Of a stretch of DNA of 64,000 bases, positions 52,250 through 62,171 are shown in pieces; the stretch's first letter is position 1, and each line of letters starts with the position of its first letter. The stretch is from NCBI RefSeq assembly GCF_900111345.1, contig NZ_FOGY01000002.1, forward strand, positions 558,001 to 622,000. Direction: 5' to 3'. The notes under the pieces are model-generated. The model searched no databases. It saw only the letters and a list, made by a program, of their open reading frames with translations, and was not told the DNA's origin. The position numbers and the translations under genes were made by a program. The stretch is from Psychrobacillus sp. OK032. Lineage in GTDB: Bacteria > Bacillota > Bacilli > Bacillales_A > Planococcaceae.

Positions 52250-52561
52250 TTAAATCGTTTGAAGAAATGATTCAATTTCTTCTCTTGATTTGCGGTCTTT
52301 ACTAACAAATCTACCTTTTTCCACACCATTTTCGAATACGATAAAACTTGGAATGCCAAACACATCTAGCTGACTACATAAATCAATGAATTCATCTCGA
52401 TCAACAGACACGAATGTAAAGTCTGAAAAATTGTCTTCTATTTCTTCCATAAAAGGGTCTATGAAATGACAGTCCGGACACCAGTCAGCTGTGAATTTGA
52501 AAACAACTTTTTCACCTTGCTTTAACTGTTCGAATTGTTCAAGTGAAGTTAAAATTTGCAT
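52250..52561 (-). CDS. ytpP: Thioredoxin-like protein YtpP
   Basis: A 103-residue thioredoxin-fold protein with the redox motif FTADWCPDCHFIDPFM (WCPDC in place of the usual WCGPC) and the cis-proline segment FGIPSFIVFENG. The WCxDC type suggests a specialised reductase or a low-molecular-weight thiol-linked role. It follows the lipoprotein gene by 12 nt on the same strand and precedes ytpQ. Confidence 0.9.
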   Translation of the reverse strand: MQILTSLEQFEQLKQGEKVVFKFTADWCPDCHFIDPFMEEIEDNFSDFTFVSVDRDEFIDLCSQLDVFGIPSFIVFENGVEKGRFVSKDRKSREEIESFLQTI

Positions 52562-52573
52562 GCAAATCCTCCT

Positions 52574-53086
52574 TTAGTTTGTAGTGATTGATCGAACAAT
52601 TGTCATCATCTTATCCAAATTATCCGCGATATTTTGTTGTTTGGAAATCGTTGTAAGCTTAATACCACCGATACTAGTAATGAGTTCAAATTTCTCTTCA
52701 CTATTTTCAAGGATTGCCACAAATCCAAATCGTCCATTTTGTTCGAAAGTCTTTTCTTCTACTATTTTCAAATTAGTGTCTGCTATCATTAAATCATAAT
52801 ATAATCGACTACTTGGTAATTCGTTAGGGTTAAGAAATAAAATATAGGAATCTTTCCCTTTTGAAAGAATAATGTTTGTTTCATCAGGCTCGTCTTCTAT
52901 TGAAAAACCACTCGGGATAAATAATTTCATGTTATTTATTTTTTCATTCGGTTTTTCAGCATCACTTTGAAAAACTAACTTTGCATTTTCTATACCATCT
53001 TCCACTTCTTCTTCCGGGGAAGAGCATCCAACTAATAAAATGACAGCTAGTGACGCGAAAAAAACTCGCATCCAATTTCGAGTCAT
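52574..53086 (-). CDS. Putative lipoprotein, function unknown
   Basis: A 170-residue secreted protein with a lipoprotein signal: MTRNWMRVFFASLAVILLVGC, in which LVGC is the lipobox and Cys21 the lipidation site. The mature part begins with an acidic spacer (SSPEEEVED) and continues as a small alpha/beta domain (NNMKLFIPSGFSIEDEPDETNIILSKGKDSYILFLNP). No family is recognised. It probably shares a transcript with ytpP. Confidence 0.8.
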   Translation of the reverse strand: MTRNWMRVFFASLAVILLVGCSSPEEEVEDGIENAKLVFQSDAEKPNEKINNMKLFIPSGFSIEDEPDETNIILSKGKDSYILFLNPNELPSSRLYYDLMIADTNLKIVEEKTFEQNGRFGFVAILENSEEKFELITSIGGIKLTTISKQQNIADNLDKMMTIVRSITTN

Positions 53087-53149
53087 TTACTTTCCTCCAT
53101 TCAAAGCATAACTGCTATATATTTTAACGATGATTTACTTTACATGCAA

Positions 53150-53671
53150 CTACAACAACTTATTGGAAAGTTCATACTGCCCAATTAAAAGATACATAAT
53201 ATGCTCGAACATCATACTTCTAGTTATAAGCCCGTCCGTAAATACACCAATGGCCCCTTCGTCGTGACGAATTCCTTTCCTATTTGTATAGACGTCCATT
53301 ACAGGACCAAGTTCCGCACCAGTTAGTAACTGTTTAGCAATCTCATCAGGTAAAGGAATACCTGCTCCGGTTGCGGTAAATATTTCACCATTATTTGTCA
53401 CAAGCGCCCCCCAATTGCAAATGTATAAGACACCATCTATTTGCTGTACCCCTCCTTCTAAACCAATTCCAAACAAGGTATCCTGCAGCCCTATTAGCTG
53501 CTTTGCACGATTGATTGCTCCTTGTCTCGTTTCTTCATTACTCATTGGTTGAGCAGATACTAGTGAATCTACTTCCAAATTTATAAAACTTGCATCTGGA
53601 TAATACATCCGAGAGATTGTTTGCACTGCTTTTGTTTTTGCCTTATTAGTAGTTCCTATGAATATTTTCAT
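53150..53671 (-). CDS. DUF84 family NTPase (inosine/xanthosine triphosphatase-like)
   Basis: A 173-residue protein starting MKIFIGTTNKAKTKAV; GAGGA sits 8 nt before this ATG, making it better than the ATG five codons upstream. Family features are GTTNKAKTKAV (substrate loop), SAQPMSNEETRQGAINRA and FGIGLEGGVQQIDGVLYICNWG. Members such as E. coli YjjX hydrolyse ITP and XTP, so it may sanitise nucleotide pools. It is followed at once by the lipoprotein gene's upstream region. Confidence 0.85.
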   Translation of the reverse strand: MKIFIGTTNKAKTKAVQTISRMYYPDASFINLEVDSLVSAQPMSNEETRQGAINRAKQLIGLQDTLFGIGLEGGVQQIDGVLYICNWGALVTNNGEIFTATGAGIPLPDEIAKQLLTGAELGPVMDVYTNRKGIRHDEGAIGVFTDGLITRSMMFEHIMYLLIGQYELSNKLL

Positions 53672-53689
53672 CGATTCATTCCTCATTTC

Positions 53690-53721
53690 AAAAAAAAACG
53701 CCCCGAGAGGCGTCTTTTTTA
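53690..53721 (-). terminator. Terminator after ytoP
   Basis: AAAAAACGCC - CCGAGA - GGCGTCTTTTTT, short GC stem with a T-run on both strands, directly after the ytoP stop codon and ahead of the DUF84 gene. Confidence 0.85.
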
Positions 53722-54792
53722 TACGTTTGCTTTGATTGTTTCTAGTGTAGTATAGTCACATGCTTTTACTAGTTTCACTAGTAATTCTTTAGCTGCCGCA
53801 TAATCATCGGTATGGATGATCGAAGAGGATGTATGAATATAGCGTGAGCATATACCAATTACAGCACTTGGGATTCCTTCATTTGATGTATGCACTCTAC
53901 CTGCATCTGTTCCACCTTGGGAGATGAAGTATTGGTATGGTATTTTATGTGTTTCTGCCGTATCCAATACAAATTCTCTCATCCCTCGATGCGTCACCAT
54001 TGTACGGTCGAAAATACGTAGAAGTGCTCCTTTTCCAAGTTGACCAAATTCATTTTTATTGCCTGAAGCATCATTTGCAGGGCTTGCATCTAATGCGAAG
54101 AACAAGTCTGGTTTAATCATATTTGCTGAAGCTTGTGCCCCGCGAAGACCGACTTCTTCCATTACATTTGCACCGGAATAGAGCATATTTGGTAATTGCT
54201 CATTTTGTACTTCTTTTAAAAGTTCTATTGCAAGTCCACAACCATAGCGGTTATCCCAAGCTTTTGCCATAATTTTTTTGTCATTAGCCATTGGTGTAAA
54301 TGGACAAACTGGAACGATTTGATCTCCTGGTTTGATCCCCATGCGCGCTACATCTTCTTTATCGTCCGCACCTATATCGATGAGCATATTTTTAATATCC
54401 ATCGGCTTATTGCGAATTTCATCGCTAAGTAAGTGAGGGGGAATGGAACCAATCACACCTGGAATTGTTTTTTCTTTTGTTACAATGTCTACTCGCTGTG
54501 CAAGAAGTACTTGATTCCACCAGCCACCTAGTGGTTGAAAACGAATCATTCCGTTATCGGTAATACCAGATACCATGAAACCAACTTCGTCCATATGACC
54601 GGCTACTAATATTTTCGGACCATTCACATCGCCTATTTTCAATCCGAAAATACCACCTAAATTATCTTGCACGATTTGATCCGAATATTTCGACAGCTCG
54701 TTACGCATAAATTTACGAACTGCATGTTCATTACCAGGTGCGCCTGGTAATTCTGTTAAAGTTTTAAATAGTGAGCGCGTTTCTTCATTCAT
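53719..54792 (-). CDS. ytoP: M42 family aminopeptidase YtoP
   Basis: A 357-residue cobalt/zinc aminopeptidase of the glutamyl/leucyl aminopeptidase group that forms large tetrahedral dodecamers. Metal ligands are in [15 protein letters not shown] (His, ~residue 66), [15 protein letters not shown] (bridging Asp, ~180), [11 protein letters not shown] (catalytic Glu-Glu) and FALDASP, with [10 protein letters not shown] and IHTSSSIIH near the end. It is monocistronic and diverges from ytzB. Confidence 0.94.
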   Translation of the reverse strand: MNEETRSLFKTLTELPGAPGNEHAVRKFMRNELSKYSDQIVQDNLGGIFGLKIGDVNGPKILVAGHMDEVGFMVSGITDNGMIRFQPLGGWWNQVLLAQRVDIVTKEKTIPGVIGSIPPHLLSDEIRNKPMDIKNMLIDIGADDKEDVARMGIKPGDQIVPVCPFTPMANDKKIMAKAWDNRYGCGLAIELLKEVQNEQLPNMLYSGANVMEEVGLRGAQASANMIKPDLFFALDASPANDASGNKNEFGQLGKGALLRIFDRTMVTHRGMREFVLDTAETHKIPYQYFISQGGTDAGRVHTSNEGIPSAVIGICSRYIHTSSSIIHTDDYAAAKELLVKLVKACDYTTLETIKANV

Positions 54793-54962
54793 GTAAAAAA
54801 GCCTCCTAAAGCTTATATGAAAATTAAATTTTTCAATAAAGATTCCACTTCTATTGTAATAAAAGATACATTACTTTACTACAATTAAACTTCGCATATC
54901 GAATAATTTAAACGAAATCAGATGTGTGATACACTAAAAAAAATGAAATGAGGAGGATAACA

Positions 54963-55277
54963 ATGAAATTAAAGGATTATATGTTAGGTTTAGGGACTGG
55001 AATTGCTATTGGAATTATAGCAAGCCAAGCTGCGACGAAAGTGAATTTAAACCGATCTGCAGAGCTTGTTTTAAGAGATATAAAAAATTCGTTTAAAACA
55101 GAGGGTCCAATTGATGGGTCTTGGATTTTGATGAATCCGGAGCCATTTAGTAAAGAGGCCATTCATACGAATGTATATAAAGGCGGTATTACCCGCATGA
55201 AAAATGGTGAACTCGAGCAATTTGAATTCGCGGCAGATGCAAAAACGGGTACTGTTGTGGATTTGGTGAAAATGTAG
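54963..55277 (+). CDS. ytzB: YtzB-like membrane-anchored PepSY-type protein
   Basis: A 104-residue protein from the ATG at 54963, which has GAGGAGG 7 nt before it. The N-terminus (MKLKDYMLGLGTGIAIGIIASQ) is a signal anchor with GxGxxIG packing motif. The rest is one PepSY-like domain (GPIDGSWILMNPEPFSKEAIHTNVYKGGITRMKNGELEQFEFAADAKTGTVVDL). Position next to ytoP and the length agree with B. subtilis YtzB. Function unknown. Confidence 0.85.
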   Translation: MKLKDYMLGLGTGIAIGIIASQAATKVNLNRSAELVLRDIKNSFKTEGPIDGSWILMNPEPFSKEAIHTNVYKGGITRMKNGELEQFEFAADAKTGTVVDLVKM

Positions 55278-55318
55278 AAGAATTTTTGAAGAGAATACCC
55301 ATTTTCTAAAAAGTAATA

Positions 55319-55356
55319 AGCAGCCAAAGATATAATATTGGCTGCTTTCTTGTTTT
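55319..55356 (+). terminator. Terminator after ytzB
   Basis: AGCAGCCAA - 10 nt - TTGGCTGCT followed by TTCTTGTTTT. Confidence 0.85.
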
Positions 55357-55410
55357 CTATTAAGTTTCCTGCATACTCTTGAAATAATGCGTCTTAGAGA
55401 CCGCAAGTGC

Positions 55411-55539
55411 AGTTGATTTCCGCTCCAGGCGGACGCTTTCCGCGGGCACGGCTTCAGCCGCTTCCCTCGCTTCGCTCAGTCCAGGGTCTTCAGCTCGCGC
55501 TGTTCCCGCTGGAGTCGCCGCCTTGCGCTTCAATCAACA
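55411..55539. repeat. Palindromic dispersed repeat, family 1, copy 3
   Basis: It starts AGTTGATTTCCGCT, contains GGCGGACGCTTTCCGCGG and GCTGGAGTCGCCGCC, and ends CAATCAAC. The ends GTTGATT/AATCAAC are inverted repeats. The core is shorter than copy 1 and differs in the middle (CACGGCTTCAGCCGC...). With copy 4 it occupies much of the 696-nt gap between ytzB and ytnP. Between them (55540-55763) nothing is recognised. Confidence 0.82.
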
Positions 55540-55763
55540 AAAATACGCTGACTAATTAGCATTAACATATGATGAATCATCTAATAATGCTACTTCAATA
55601 TGGGAATTGGTTGCTCTCATGCTAATTTAGTTGCTTTCAACATAGAAAGAAATGTTTGCTTTCAATAATCAATTGACTGCCCTTAGCCTTATACTGGATT
55701 TTTACCGCTTTTCTAATAAAACTTTTTGGTTTAAAGCGAGAAATTAAATAGTCAGCAAGCTTC

Positions 55764-55895
55764 ATTGATTTTCGTGGAAGGGTGGCGACTCCGGCGGGAT
55801 GAGTGAGACAGATGAAACTTCACAACGTACGCGTAGCGTCGGTGAAGGTTCATCGCTCACCCCGCGGAAAGCGTCCGCCCTGTAGCGAAAATCAT
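55764..55895. repeat. Palindromic dispersed repeat, family 1, copy 4 (inverted)
   Basis: ATTGATTTTCG at one end and CGAAAATCAT at the other are inverted. Inside are GGTGGCGACTCC and CCGCGGAAAGCGTCCGCC, the reverse complements of the copy-1 and copy-3 landmarks. Its centre, read in reverse, matches the left half of copy 1 (GTGAGCGATGA...CATCTGTCTCA). Confidence 0.82.
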
Positions 55896-55973
55896 TGCGG
55901 ACACTTTATTCAACTTGCTAAGACACATTATCCCTAAAAAGTACCAAGCTTATTTATTATCACTAAGGCAAAA

Positions 55974-56816
55974 TTATGTTCTTTCCACTTTATCTATCAT
56001 TTCTTTCCCATCTTCGGACCATTTTACTAAACGGTAGAAAGCGTCATGGTAAAAGCTGAACCAATAATTAGCTTGTAACGCTTCGTTTACCCACTTCTCT
56101 TTAGCAAAAATAGAAGTCATTGGATAATCGTCATATGCTAACACCCATAATGGGTTTTGATGTGCATGAGTTGGCATTAAATCCGCCATATGAATAATTG
56201 TCTCATCGTTTTGCTTTAACAAAACAATACAGTGTCCATTGCTATGACCACCAGTATGAATCATTTCAATTCCTTCCACTACTTCTATCAAACCTGAGAA
56301 CGTCACTATTTGATTTTCTATAGGTTCCCAGTTTTCTTTCCAATAAGTATTAAGTGAACGCATATTAGGGTTTTTCATTTCATCCCATTCGATATCCGAT
56401 ACATAAATCTTAGCATTTGGAAAACTAGATACAAGTTTGGCATCGACCCATTTCGTTAAACCGCAAGCATGATCAAAATGTAAATGTGTCATGATAATAA
56501 TATCTATTTCTTCAGGGAGCACACCAAGTTGCGCTAGATTGTCTTCTATGTGTGATTGATCGGAAATTCCATAGTTTCGTAATTGCTTGTCCGTAAACTT
56601 TCCGTAACCAATTCCAGCCTCCAGTAAAATATTTTGCCCTTTGTACTGGATGAATAGTGGATCAGAAGGTAATTCAATTTGATTTTTTTCATTGACCGGA
56701 TATTTCTTCTCCCATAATGGTTTCGGAACAACACCGAACATGGCACCCCCGTCCATATGCGTTGTCCCGCCTTTTAACCAAGTTAATGCCATGTCGTGAA
56801 ATTGAAACGTATCCAT
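55974..56816 (-). CDS. ytnP: Metallo-beta-lactamase-fold lactonase YtnP
   Basis: A 280-residue hydrolase. The N-terminus with [26 protein letters not shown] is that of YtnP/AidC-type lactonases. Zinc ligands are seen in [15 protein letters not shown] (HxHxDH, ~residue 110), [12 protein letters not shown] and [11 protein letters not shown]. YtnP of B. subtilis is a quorum-quenching lactonase that interferes with signalling of other bacteria. It is the last gene of the pepV-to-ytnP run, 16 nt after trmB. Confidence 0.9.
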   Translation of the reverse strand: MDTFQFHDMALTWLKGGTTHMDGGAMFGVVPKPLWEKKYPVNEKNQIELPSDPLFIQYKGQNILLEAGIGYGKFTDKQLRNYGISDQSHIEDNLAQLGVLPEEIDIIIMTHLHFDHACGLTKWVDAKLVSSFPNAKIYVSDIEWDEMKNPNMRSLNTYWKENWEPIENQIVTFSGLIEVVEGIEMIHTGGHSNGHCIVLLKQNDETIIHMADLMPTHAHQNPLWVLAYDDYPMTSIFAKEKWVNEALQANYWFSFYHDAFYRLVKWSEDGKEMIDKVERT

Positions 56817-56832
56817 TCTCCTTAGTCCCCTT

Positions 56833-57474
56833 TTATACGAATTTTGCTTCTACTCGATAAATCGGCTGTCCTTTTGCAGAAAACTTCTCTTCATACTCCG
56901 TCATAATATTATCTTCTGGCATGTTTGCGTGTAAATCGAGCGAAACATCTTTTATTAACATACCATAAGCTGACATGCTGACTAAAGAATATTCAAATAA
57001 TCCGCGATTATCCGTTTTGAAATGGATTTCCTCATTATCTACTAAAATAGATTCATAAAGTTGCAAAAACCCTTCATGTGTTAATCGTCTTTTCGCATGT
57101 CTAATTTTTGGCCATGGATCGGAGAAATTCAAATAGACGCGGTCCACATCATTTTTCTCAAAATACTTCGCTAAGTCTGCTCCATTCACTTTTAATAATC
57201 GCAAATTAGGAAGCGGCTGTGCTGCAATTGCATTTTCAAGTGCAGAAACTATCACACTATCATATAATTCAATTCCAATATAATTAATATGTGGATTTTG
57301 CTTTGCCATCCCTGTAATAAATTGGCCTTTCCCTGTCCCCACTTCTATATGAAGAGGATAATCATTTTTAAACTCTGATTCCCAATTACCTTTTAACATT
57401 TCTGGATTTGGGATTACTATTTCAGGGTGGCTATTAATAAATTCCTCCGCCCACGGTTTATGTCTTAACCTCAT
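56833..57474 (-). CDS. trmB: tRNA (guanine-N7-)-methyltransferase
   Basis: TrmB methylates G46 of tRNAs. The 213-residue protein starts [19 protein letters not shown] lies 9 nt before this ATG, and the start overlaps the ytlR stop (ATGA). Motifs are [16 protein letters not shown] (SAM loop, ~residue 44), [43 protein letters not shown] (DPWPKxxHxKRR catalytic/substrate motif) and [13 protein letters not shown]. Confidence 0.96.
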   Translation of the reverse strand: MRLRHKPWAEEFINSHPEIVIPNPEMLKGNWESEFKNDYPLHIEVGTGKGQFITGMAKQNPHINYIGIELYDSVIVSALENAIAAQPLPNLRLLKVNGADLAKYFEKNDVDRVYLNFSDPWPKIRHAKRRLTHEGFLQLYESILVDNEEIHFKTDNRGLFEYSLVSMSAYGMLIKDVSLDLHANMPEDNIMTEYEEKFSAKGQPIYRVEAKFV

Positions 57475-58418
57475 TTTTCTAACTCCTTCTTTATGTTTAA
57501 TTTTACTAAGTTCCAAGCTTTTGGTATGACTGAAAATGAATACGAATGATTCTCATCTGTTATACAAGAAAATTCCCCATCCACATGTCCATAAACTTTG
57601 TTATGCATGGTGATTGTATAATTTTCAGCTTGAAACTGGCTTACTTCTTTATATTTTGTGTGTTTTCCAAAGAACACCGTACTAAATATAAATAATAATT
57701 TCCATCTGGATAACTTGTTTACGATGGTCATTTCAATTAATTGATCATTTGGTTTGGAAGTTGGTGATATTTTCATCCCTCCACCAAAATATGGCTGATT
57801 GCATACAACGATAAACCAAACATCGTCATACGTTACCATTTCGTCTTCTGTATGTAAAGTGAAAGAAAATCGCTGAAACGTAAATAGTTCCTTGATAAGG
57901 TATATAATGTAAGTCAACTTTCCTAAACCATACGTATTTAATCGTTTTTTCCATGTAGAATGGTTAACAGAATAAGCTACTTTCGCATCAAATCCAAACC
58001 CCGCATTATTAACTACCGGATATTGATCATGATCAATAGTTAACAACGCTAAATCCATTTTCAGTGACTCATAATTACTATGTACGTACCAATTTAATTG
58101 CTCGATCGTTTGAAAAACAGAAAATGTTCGGCCGAAATCATTTCCACTTCCAGCAGAAATGACACCAACTCGAACATGATTATATCCCGTAACTCCAACT
58201 ATGATTTCGTGGACTGTACCATCGCCGCCAACCGCAATGATTAACATGTCATCCTTATGCGATGCTGCGTAGCTTCTAGCAATATCTGTCGCATGTCCAC
58301 TTCGTTCGGTCGTCACATATATATAAGGGAAAGTTAAAAGCTCTTTCCATCTCATCCAAATCTGTTTTCCTCGCCCGTTACCCGCATGCTCATTGACGAT
58401 AAAAACTACTTTATTCAT
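57471..58418 (-). CDS. ytlR: Diacylglycerol kinase-family lipid kinase YtlR
   Basis: A 315-residue kinase of the DAGK/sphingosine kinase/YegS group. The nucleotide loop is [14 protein letters not shown] (~residue 8) and [15 protein letters not shown] (GGDGT, ~62), followed by [14 protein letters not shown] and, in the C-terminal domain, [15 protein letters not shown] and VHVDGEF-like [11 protein letters not shown]. The substrate (diacylglycerol, undecaprenol or another lipid) cannot be settled by sequence. It overlaps ytlQ by 8 nt and trmB by 4 nt. Confidence 0.88.
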   Translation of the reverse strand: MNKVVFIVNEHAGNGRGKQIWMRWKELLTFPYIYVTTERSGHATDIARSYAASHKDDMLIIAVGGDGTVHEIIVGVTGYNHVRVGVISAGSGNDFGRTFSVFQTIEQLNWYVHSNYESLKMDLALLTIDHDQYPVVNNAGFGFDAKVAYSVNHSTWKKRLNTYGLGKLTYIIYLIKELFTFQRFSFTLHTEDEMVTYDDVWFIVVCNQPYFGGGMKISPTSKPNDQLIEMTIVNKLSRWKLLFIFSTVFFGKHTKYKEVSQFQAENYTITMHNKVYGHVDGEFSCITDENHSYSFSVIPKAWNLVKLNIKKELEK

Positions 58419-59370
58419 CTTGCTCCTCGCTATCTATATCCCAAGAAGACCTTGAATAGGAAGTAGTTTGCACTAAATTCAAGATCGCTTGTGCGGCTTT
58501 AAATTGCATATGTTTCATAGGAGAAAGTGAGTTCTTTAATGATAAAAACCATTCTTCATATGTTCTGCTATCTATAAACTGTACATTATAAGAAGAACCC
58601 GGATAGTCGATATATCCATTTCTTGAGAGAATTACTTTTCTAATTGGTAAATCTATTTCTTCTTTTTTAAAAACTTGCAATAAGATAGATTCCATGCGAT
58701 TGATATTAATCATGGGACTTAATACTTTTTTCTCTTCTTTTCCACTTTTTCTTAGCCAAAACCGTTCGCTACTACCAATAAAAGCATCTAAATTTTGCGC
58801 TTCTAGCATAACGATACAAACGATTTCTGTTGGCAAAACAAGCATAATATCTAATTCTATCGGTGCCTTTTTTAGCTTCAAAATAGGATAATAAAACAAG
58901 AAATAATTATCCGGTAGTGTTTGCATAAACGATCTCAATAACGTATCTCGCATAAATTTTGGATCTACATACGATTTTTCACGTAAAGTGGAACTTGCCC
59001 ATTTTAATTGAAAATGGAAAAGTTGATCCAAATACATTCTTTTTAAATCTTCTTTCGTTTGTGGTTCATAAACGATTTTTGGTTCAAAGAAGAGAGGAGT
59101 GGGTTCATCGGAAATAGAATCTACCTCATCTATTTCCGTGTTTTCTTCCTTATTGCGATGAAATAGTTTAGAAAAAATAGACTTTTTCTCCGGTTCCTCT
59201 ATTCTTTCTTCTTCCGTTTCCATCCAAGTATTGTTGAAAGCCCCTTTTTCAAATTCTTCTTTCGTACGCTCCCATTGCTGTTTTTTCAAGCGTACAAATT
59301 GTGTTGGGTATCTTTTCAAATCTTTTTCATAACGCGAAACATAATCCTGTAGCTTTACTAATTGAGCCAT
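58411..59370 (-). CDS. ytlQ: YtlQ-like protein with a NERD-like core
   Basis: A 319-residue protein, MAQLVKLQDYVSRYEKDLKRYPTQFVRLKKQQW at the N-terminus, then an acidic linker (~70-100). The segment APIELDIMLVLPTEIVCIVMLEAQ followed by SERFWLRKSGKEEKKVLSPMININRMESILLQVF resembles the E-D-(E)xQ strand pattern of NERD/PD-(D/E)xK nuclease-like domains. That similarity is by eye and tentative; activity is unproven. The order ytlP-ytlQ-ytlR is as in B. subtilis. Confidence 0.75.
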   Translation of the reverse strand: MAQLVKLQDYVSRYEKDLKRYPTQFVRLKKQQWERTKEEFEKGAFNNTWMETEEERIEEPEKKSIFSKLFHRNKEENTEIDEVDSISDEPTPLFFEPKIVYEPQTKEDLKRMYLDQLFHFQLKWASSTLREKSYVDPKFMRDTLLRSFMQTLPDNYFLFYYPILKLKKAPIELDIMLVLPTEIVCIVMLEAQNLDAFIGSSERFWLRKSGKEEKKVLSPMININRMESILLQVFKKEEIDLPIRKVILSRNGYIDYPGSSYNVQFIDSRTYEEWFLSLKNSLSPMKHMQFKAAQAILNLVQTTSYSRSSWDIDSEEQDE

Positions 59371-59371
59371 T

Positions 59372-59914
59372 CTACATCCTCCTACACTGTATAAAATCTA
59401 TTTCCTCATAGCGAGGAGAACGATTGTTATTTATTTGGAAAATGGAGAAATGAGAAACATCAAAGCTCATCTTTGGTAATTGAAATTTTTTCGTATGCAA
59501 TTCATTCGTTGCTGCCCATTTTTTCGCAATTGTTATATGAGCGTTATAATCTTTTTCATCGTTTATTTTTATGACTTTAGATAATTGTTGCACAATTCCA
59601 TGTTGTAATGCTTGTAAAGAATTGCAATCTTCTAAAGCAGTATATACTACGCGAGGTGATTGCTCATTTCCAAAATGGGCTAATCCATTTGTTGTTAGTT
59701 CAAATGCTTCCCACTGAATTTCTCGTAAGGATTGCTTAATGGTTGTTAGAACAGCTTGCTCCACATGCCCTAAGTAAAAGAGCGTGATATGCAAATCTTC
59801 TGCTACTGGCATAATTTTATGTGTTTCATGCACATTTGTGTTTTCACGCTCTTTCACAATCGCTGCTGCAATTTGCTCAGGAACCTTTATACCGATAAAA
59901 TAATGTTGTTTCAT
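59372..59914 (-). CDS. thpR: RNA 2',3'-cyclic phosphodiesterase (LigT/ThpR family, YtlP)
   Basis: A 180-residue 2H phosphoesterase. The two HxT/S motifs are DLHITLFYLGHV (~residue 43) and YNAHITIAKKW (~125), with symmetrical halves. The enzyme hydrolyses 2',3'-cyclic phosphates to 2'-phosphates on RNA ends. It starts within the dat stop region (ATGA overlap) and ends 1 nt before ytlQ, so it is part of one transcript. Confidence 0.93.
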   Translation of the reverse strand: MKQHYFIGIKVPEQIAAAIVKERENTNVHETHKIMPVAEDLHITLFYLGHVEQAVLTTIKQSLREIQWEAFELTTNGLAHFGNEQSPRVVYTALEDCNSLQALQHGIVQQLSKVIKINDEKDYNAHITIAKKWAATNELHTKKFQLPKMSFDVSHFSIFQINNNRSPRYEEIDFIQCRRM

Positions 59915-60762
59915 ACACTAATAGAAGATGGGATTTTATGTTCAAATGCTTGTTGAAGTTTTTCTGTCCATTTCCCACGTTTACCCTCTCCAATTAGTTG
60001 ACCTTCAAGCGAAATGATTGGCATTACTTCTGCGTTTGTAGAAGACATAATCATCTCGTCCATCGCTAATGCTTGCTCTTTTGTGAACGCTGCTTCGATA
60101 ACTTTTAATCCAATTTCATCACAACAGTCTAAGATCACTTTTCTGGTAATACCATTCAATATTAAGTTACTTACAGGATGCGTATAAAGCACATCGTCTT
60201 TTATGCCGTACACATTAGAAGAAGAACCTTCTGTAACTATTTCCCCACGATGTTGGATTGCTTCATAACAGTCCTTGCTAATTGCTTCTTGTTTTGCGAG
60301 TACATTGCCAAGTAAGTTAAGCGACTTAATATCGCAACGGAGCCATCGAATATCCTCAACGAAACAAGCTTTTACCCCATTTTCTAATTGATCGAATGGT
60401 CTTGTCGTTTCTTTTGTATAAGCAGTTAAAACAGATTCAACTGCAGGATTTGGAAAGTTATGCTGTCTCGGGCTTGTACCACGGGTAACTTGTACATATA
60501 TATGACCATTTTCAACTTCATTTGTTTCGATTAGTTCGTGGAGCATTTTATGCATAACGTCTTTTGTATATGGGATAACTAATTGAATTTTATCGGCACT
60601 TGCATATAAACGATCAATATGTTCTGTTGCCGTAAAAACATTGCCGTGATAAATTTTAATCACTTCATAAATGCCATCACCGAATTGATAACCACGATCT
60701 TCAAATCCAATTTTCACATCTTCTTCGTTAATAATTTCGTCATTCCATAAGATTTTAGCCAT
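59911..60762 (-). CDS. dat: D-amino acid aminotransferase
   Basis: Dat interconverts D-alanine and D-glutamate, supplying D-glutamate for the cell wall. The 283-residue fold-type IV PLP enzyme has NDEIINEEDVKIGFEDRGYQFGDGIYEVIKIYHG at the N-terminus, YVQVTRGTSPRQHNFP (substrate carboxylate loop with Arg and His), CDIKSLNLLGNVLAKQEA (PLP lysine) and EGSSSNVYGIKD, ILNGITRKVILDCC and MSSTNAEVMPI near the C-terminus. It overlaps pepV by 1 nt (TAATG). Confidence 0.94.
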   Translation of the reverse strand: MAKILWNDEIINEEDVKIGFEDRGYQFGDGIYEVIKIYHGNVFTATEHIDRLYASADKIQLVIPYTKDVMHKMLHELIETNEVENGHIYVQVTRGTSPRQHNFPNPAVESVLTAYTKETTRPFDQLENGVKACFVEDIRWLRCDIKSLNLLGNVLAKQEAISKDCYEAIQHRGEIVTEGSSSNVYGIKDDVLYTHPVSNLILNGITRKVILDCCDEIGLKVIEAAFTKEQALAMDEMIMSSTNAEVMPIISLEGQLIGEGKRGKWTEKLQQAFEHKIPSSISV

Positions 60763-62171
60763 TATTTTTCACCCGCTTCTACTTTTTCACTTGCAAGTTC
60801 AACGATTGCATCTGCATAAATTGCTGTGGCTTTAATTAGATCTTCAATATCCACATATTCATCTACTTGATGGGCAACATCTTTTCTACCTGGGAAAAGC
60901 ATACCAAAAGCAACCCCTTTATCGAGCACGCGTGCATATGTCCCGCCACCAATGGATAATAGTTTTGCCTCTTCTCCAGTATTTCTTTCATATACTTTTT
61001 GCAATTTTTGGATTAACTCATCCTTCTCATCGACATAATGTGGAGCAGAATTAGAACCTAAATCTAATGTAATGCCCATTTGCTTAAGTACTTCCCGACA
61101 AGCAGCAAGTTTTTCTTCAAAAGGATACGTGACAGAATATCGCATACTTACTTGCGTACATGATCCTTGTTCCGGTGCATAATGAATTACACCAGGATTT
61201 AGTGTCGTATCACCTGAAACATCGTCTGAAAAGTTTAACGCAAGTTTATGTCCTCTGCTATCTTCCCCAAAACCTTCTACTAAAAAGTCAACAAAAGCTT
61301 TTGAATGGGCGGTCAAATGAATGGTTCGCAAAAATTTCGCAAGTAATATTGCTGCATTTACTCCTTCATCTGGTTCCATAGCATGTGCAGATTTTCCGTG
61401 GACTAACACTTTTACCATTGGACCTTGTGGGGCAACTTCTCCTGTAATCCCATGTTCTTTCGCAAAAACATCAAACTTTTCTTTAATAGTGATGAGCCCA
61501 CCAAATATAAATGCAAAGGCTTCATCTGGCACCATATTTGTTCGTTTTCCTGCTTGGAAAAACTGAATCGTTTCTGTTTCAGGTGAACCTGTTTGTGTAA
61601 AGATTAAACTAGCAATTCCTTTTTCTGCATTAATAATTGGGAAATCTGCATCCGGAGCAAACCCAATTGTCGGCATTTGTTCTTTTTGAAAATAACGCTC
61701 CACACAACGAAAGCCACTTTCCTCGTCCGTTCCAATAATCATACGCACTTTTTTTGAGAGTTCAATTCCAGATTCTTTTACTAATTTCATCGCCATCCAT
61801 GCGGCAATAGTTGGTCCCTTATCATCAATAGCTCCGCGTCCGTAAACTCGATCGTTCGCTACGACACCTTCATATGGTGGGTATGTCCAACCATTTCCTT
61901 CTGGTACTACATCTACATGACAAAGAATACCTAGAATTTCTTCTCCTTCCCCCATTTCAATATGTCCAGCCATATTATCTACATTTTTTATTGTAAACCC
62001 GGCTTTTTCTCCTTCTACTAGCATATGTTGTAATGCTTCTAAAGGTTTTGGCCCAAAAGGCATTTCGTCTGTTGCCAATTCCTTTTGTAGGACACTTGGA
62101 ATTTGTATAAGCTTTTGTAATTCTGTAATCATTTCGTCTTTCTTTTCTTCTGCAAGTTTTAACCAGTTCAT
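60762..62171 (-). CDS. pepV: Dipeptidase PepV (M20 family)
   Basis: A 469-residue zinc dipeptidase. Metal and catalytic residues are visible in GILCHVDVVPEGNGWTYPPY (His-x-Asp, ~residue 86), GRGAIDDKGPTIAAWMA (bridging Asp), IGTDEESGFRCVERYF (Glu-Glu) and GFAPDADFP; the C-terminal His lies in PGRKDVAHQVDEYV. PepV releases amino acids from dipeptides, including some D-Ala-containing ones. It is the first gene of the reverse-strand run dat-thpR-ytlQ-ytlR-trmB-ytnP. Confidence 0.95.
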   Translation of the reverse strand: MNWLKLAEEKKDEMITELQKLIQIPSVLQKELATDEMPFGPKPLEALQHMLVEGEKAGFTIKNVDNMAGHIEMGEGEEILGILCHVDVVPEGNGWTYPPYEGVVANDRVYGRGAIDDKGPTIAAWMAMKLVKESGIELSKKVRMIIGTDEESGFRCVERYFQKEQMPTIGFAPDADFPIINAEKGIASLIFTQTGSPETETIQFFQAGKRTNMVPDEAFAFIFGGLITIKEKFDVFAKEHGITGEVAPQGPMVKVLVHGKSAHAMEPDEGVNAAILLAKFLRTIHLTAHSKAFVDFLVEGFGEDSRGHKLALNFSDDVSGDTTLNPGVIHYAPEQGSCTQVSMRYSVTYPFEEKLAACREVLKQMGITLDLGSNSAPHYVDEKDELIQKLQKVYERNTGEEAKLLSIGGGTYARVLDKGVAFGMLFPGRKDVAHQVDEYVDIEDLIKATAIYADAIVELASEKVEAGEK

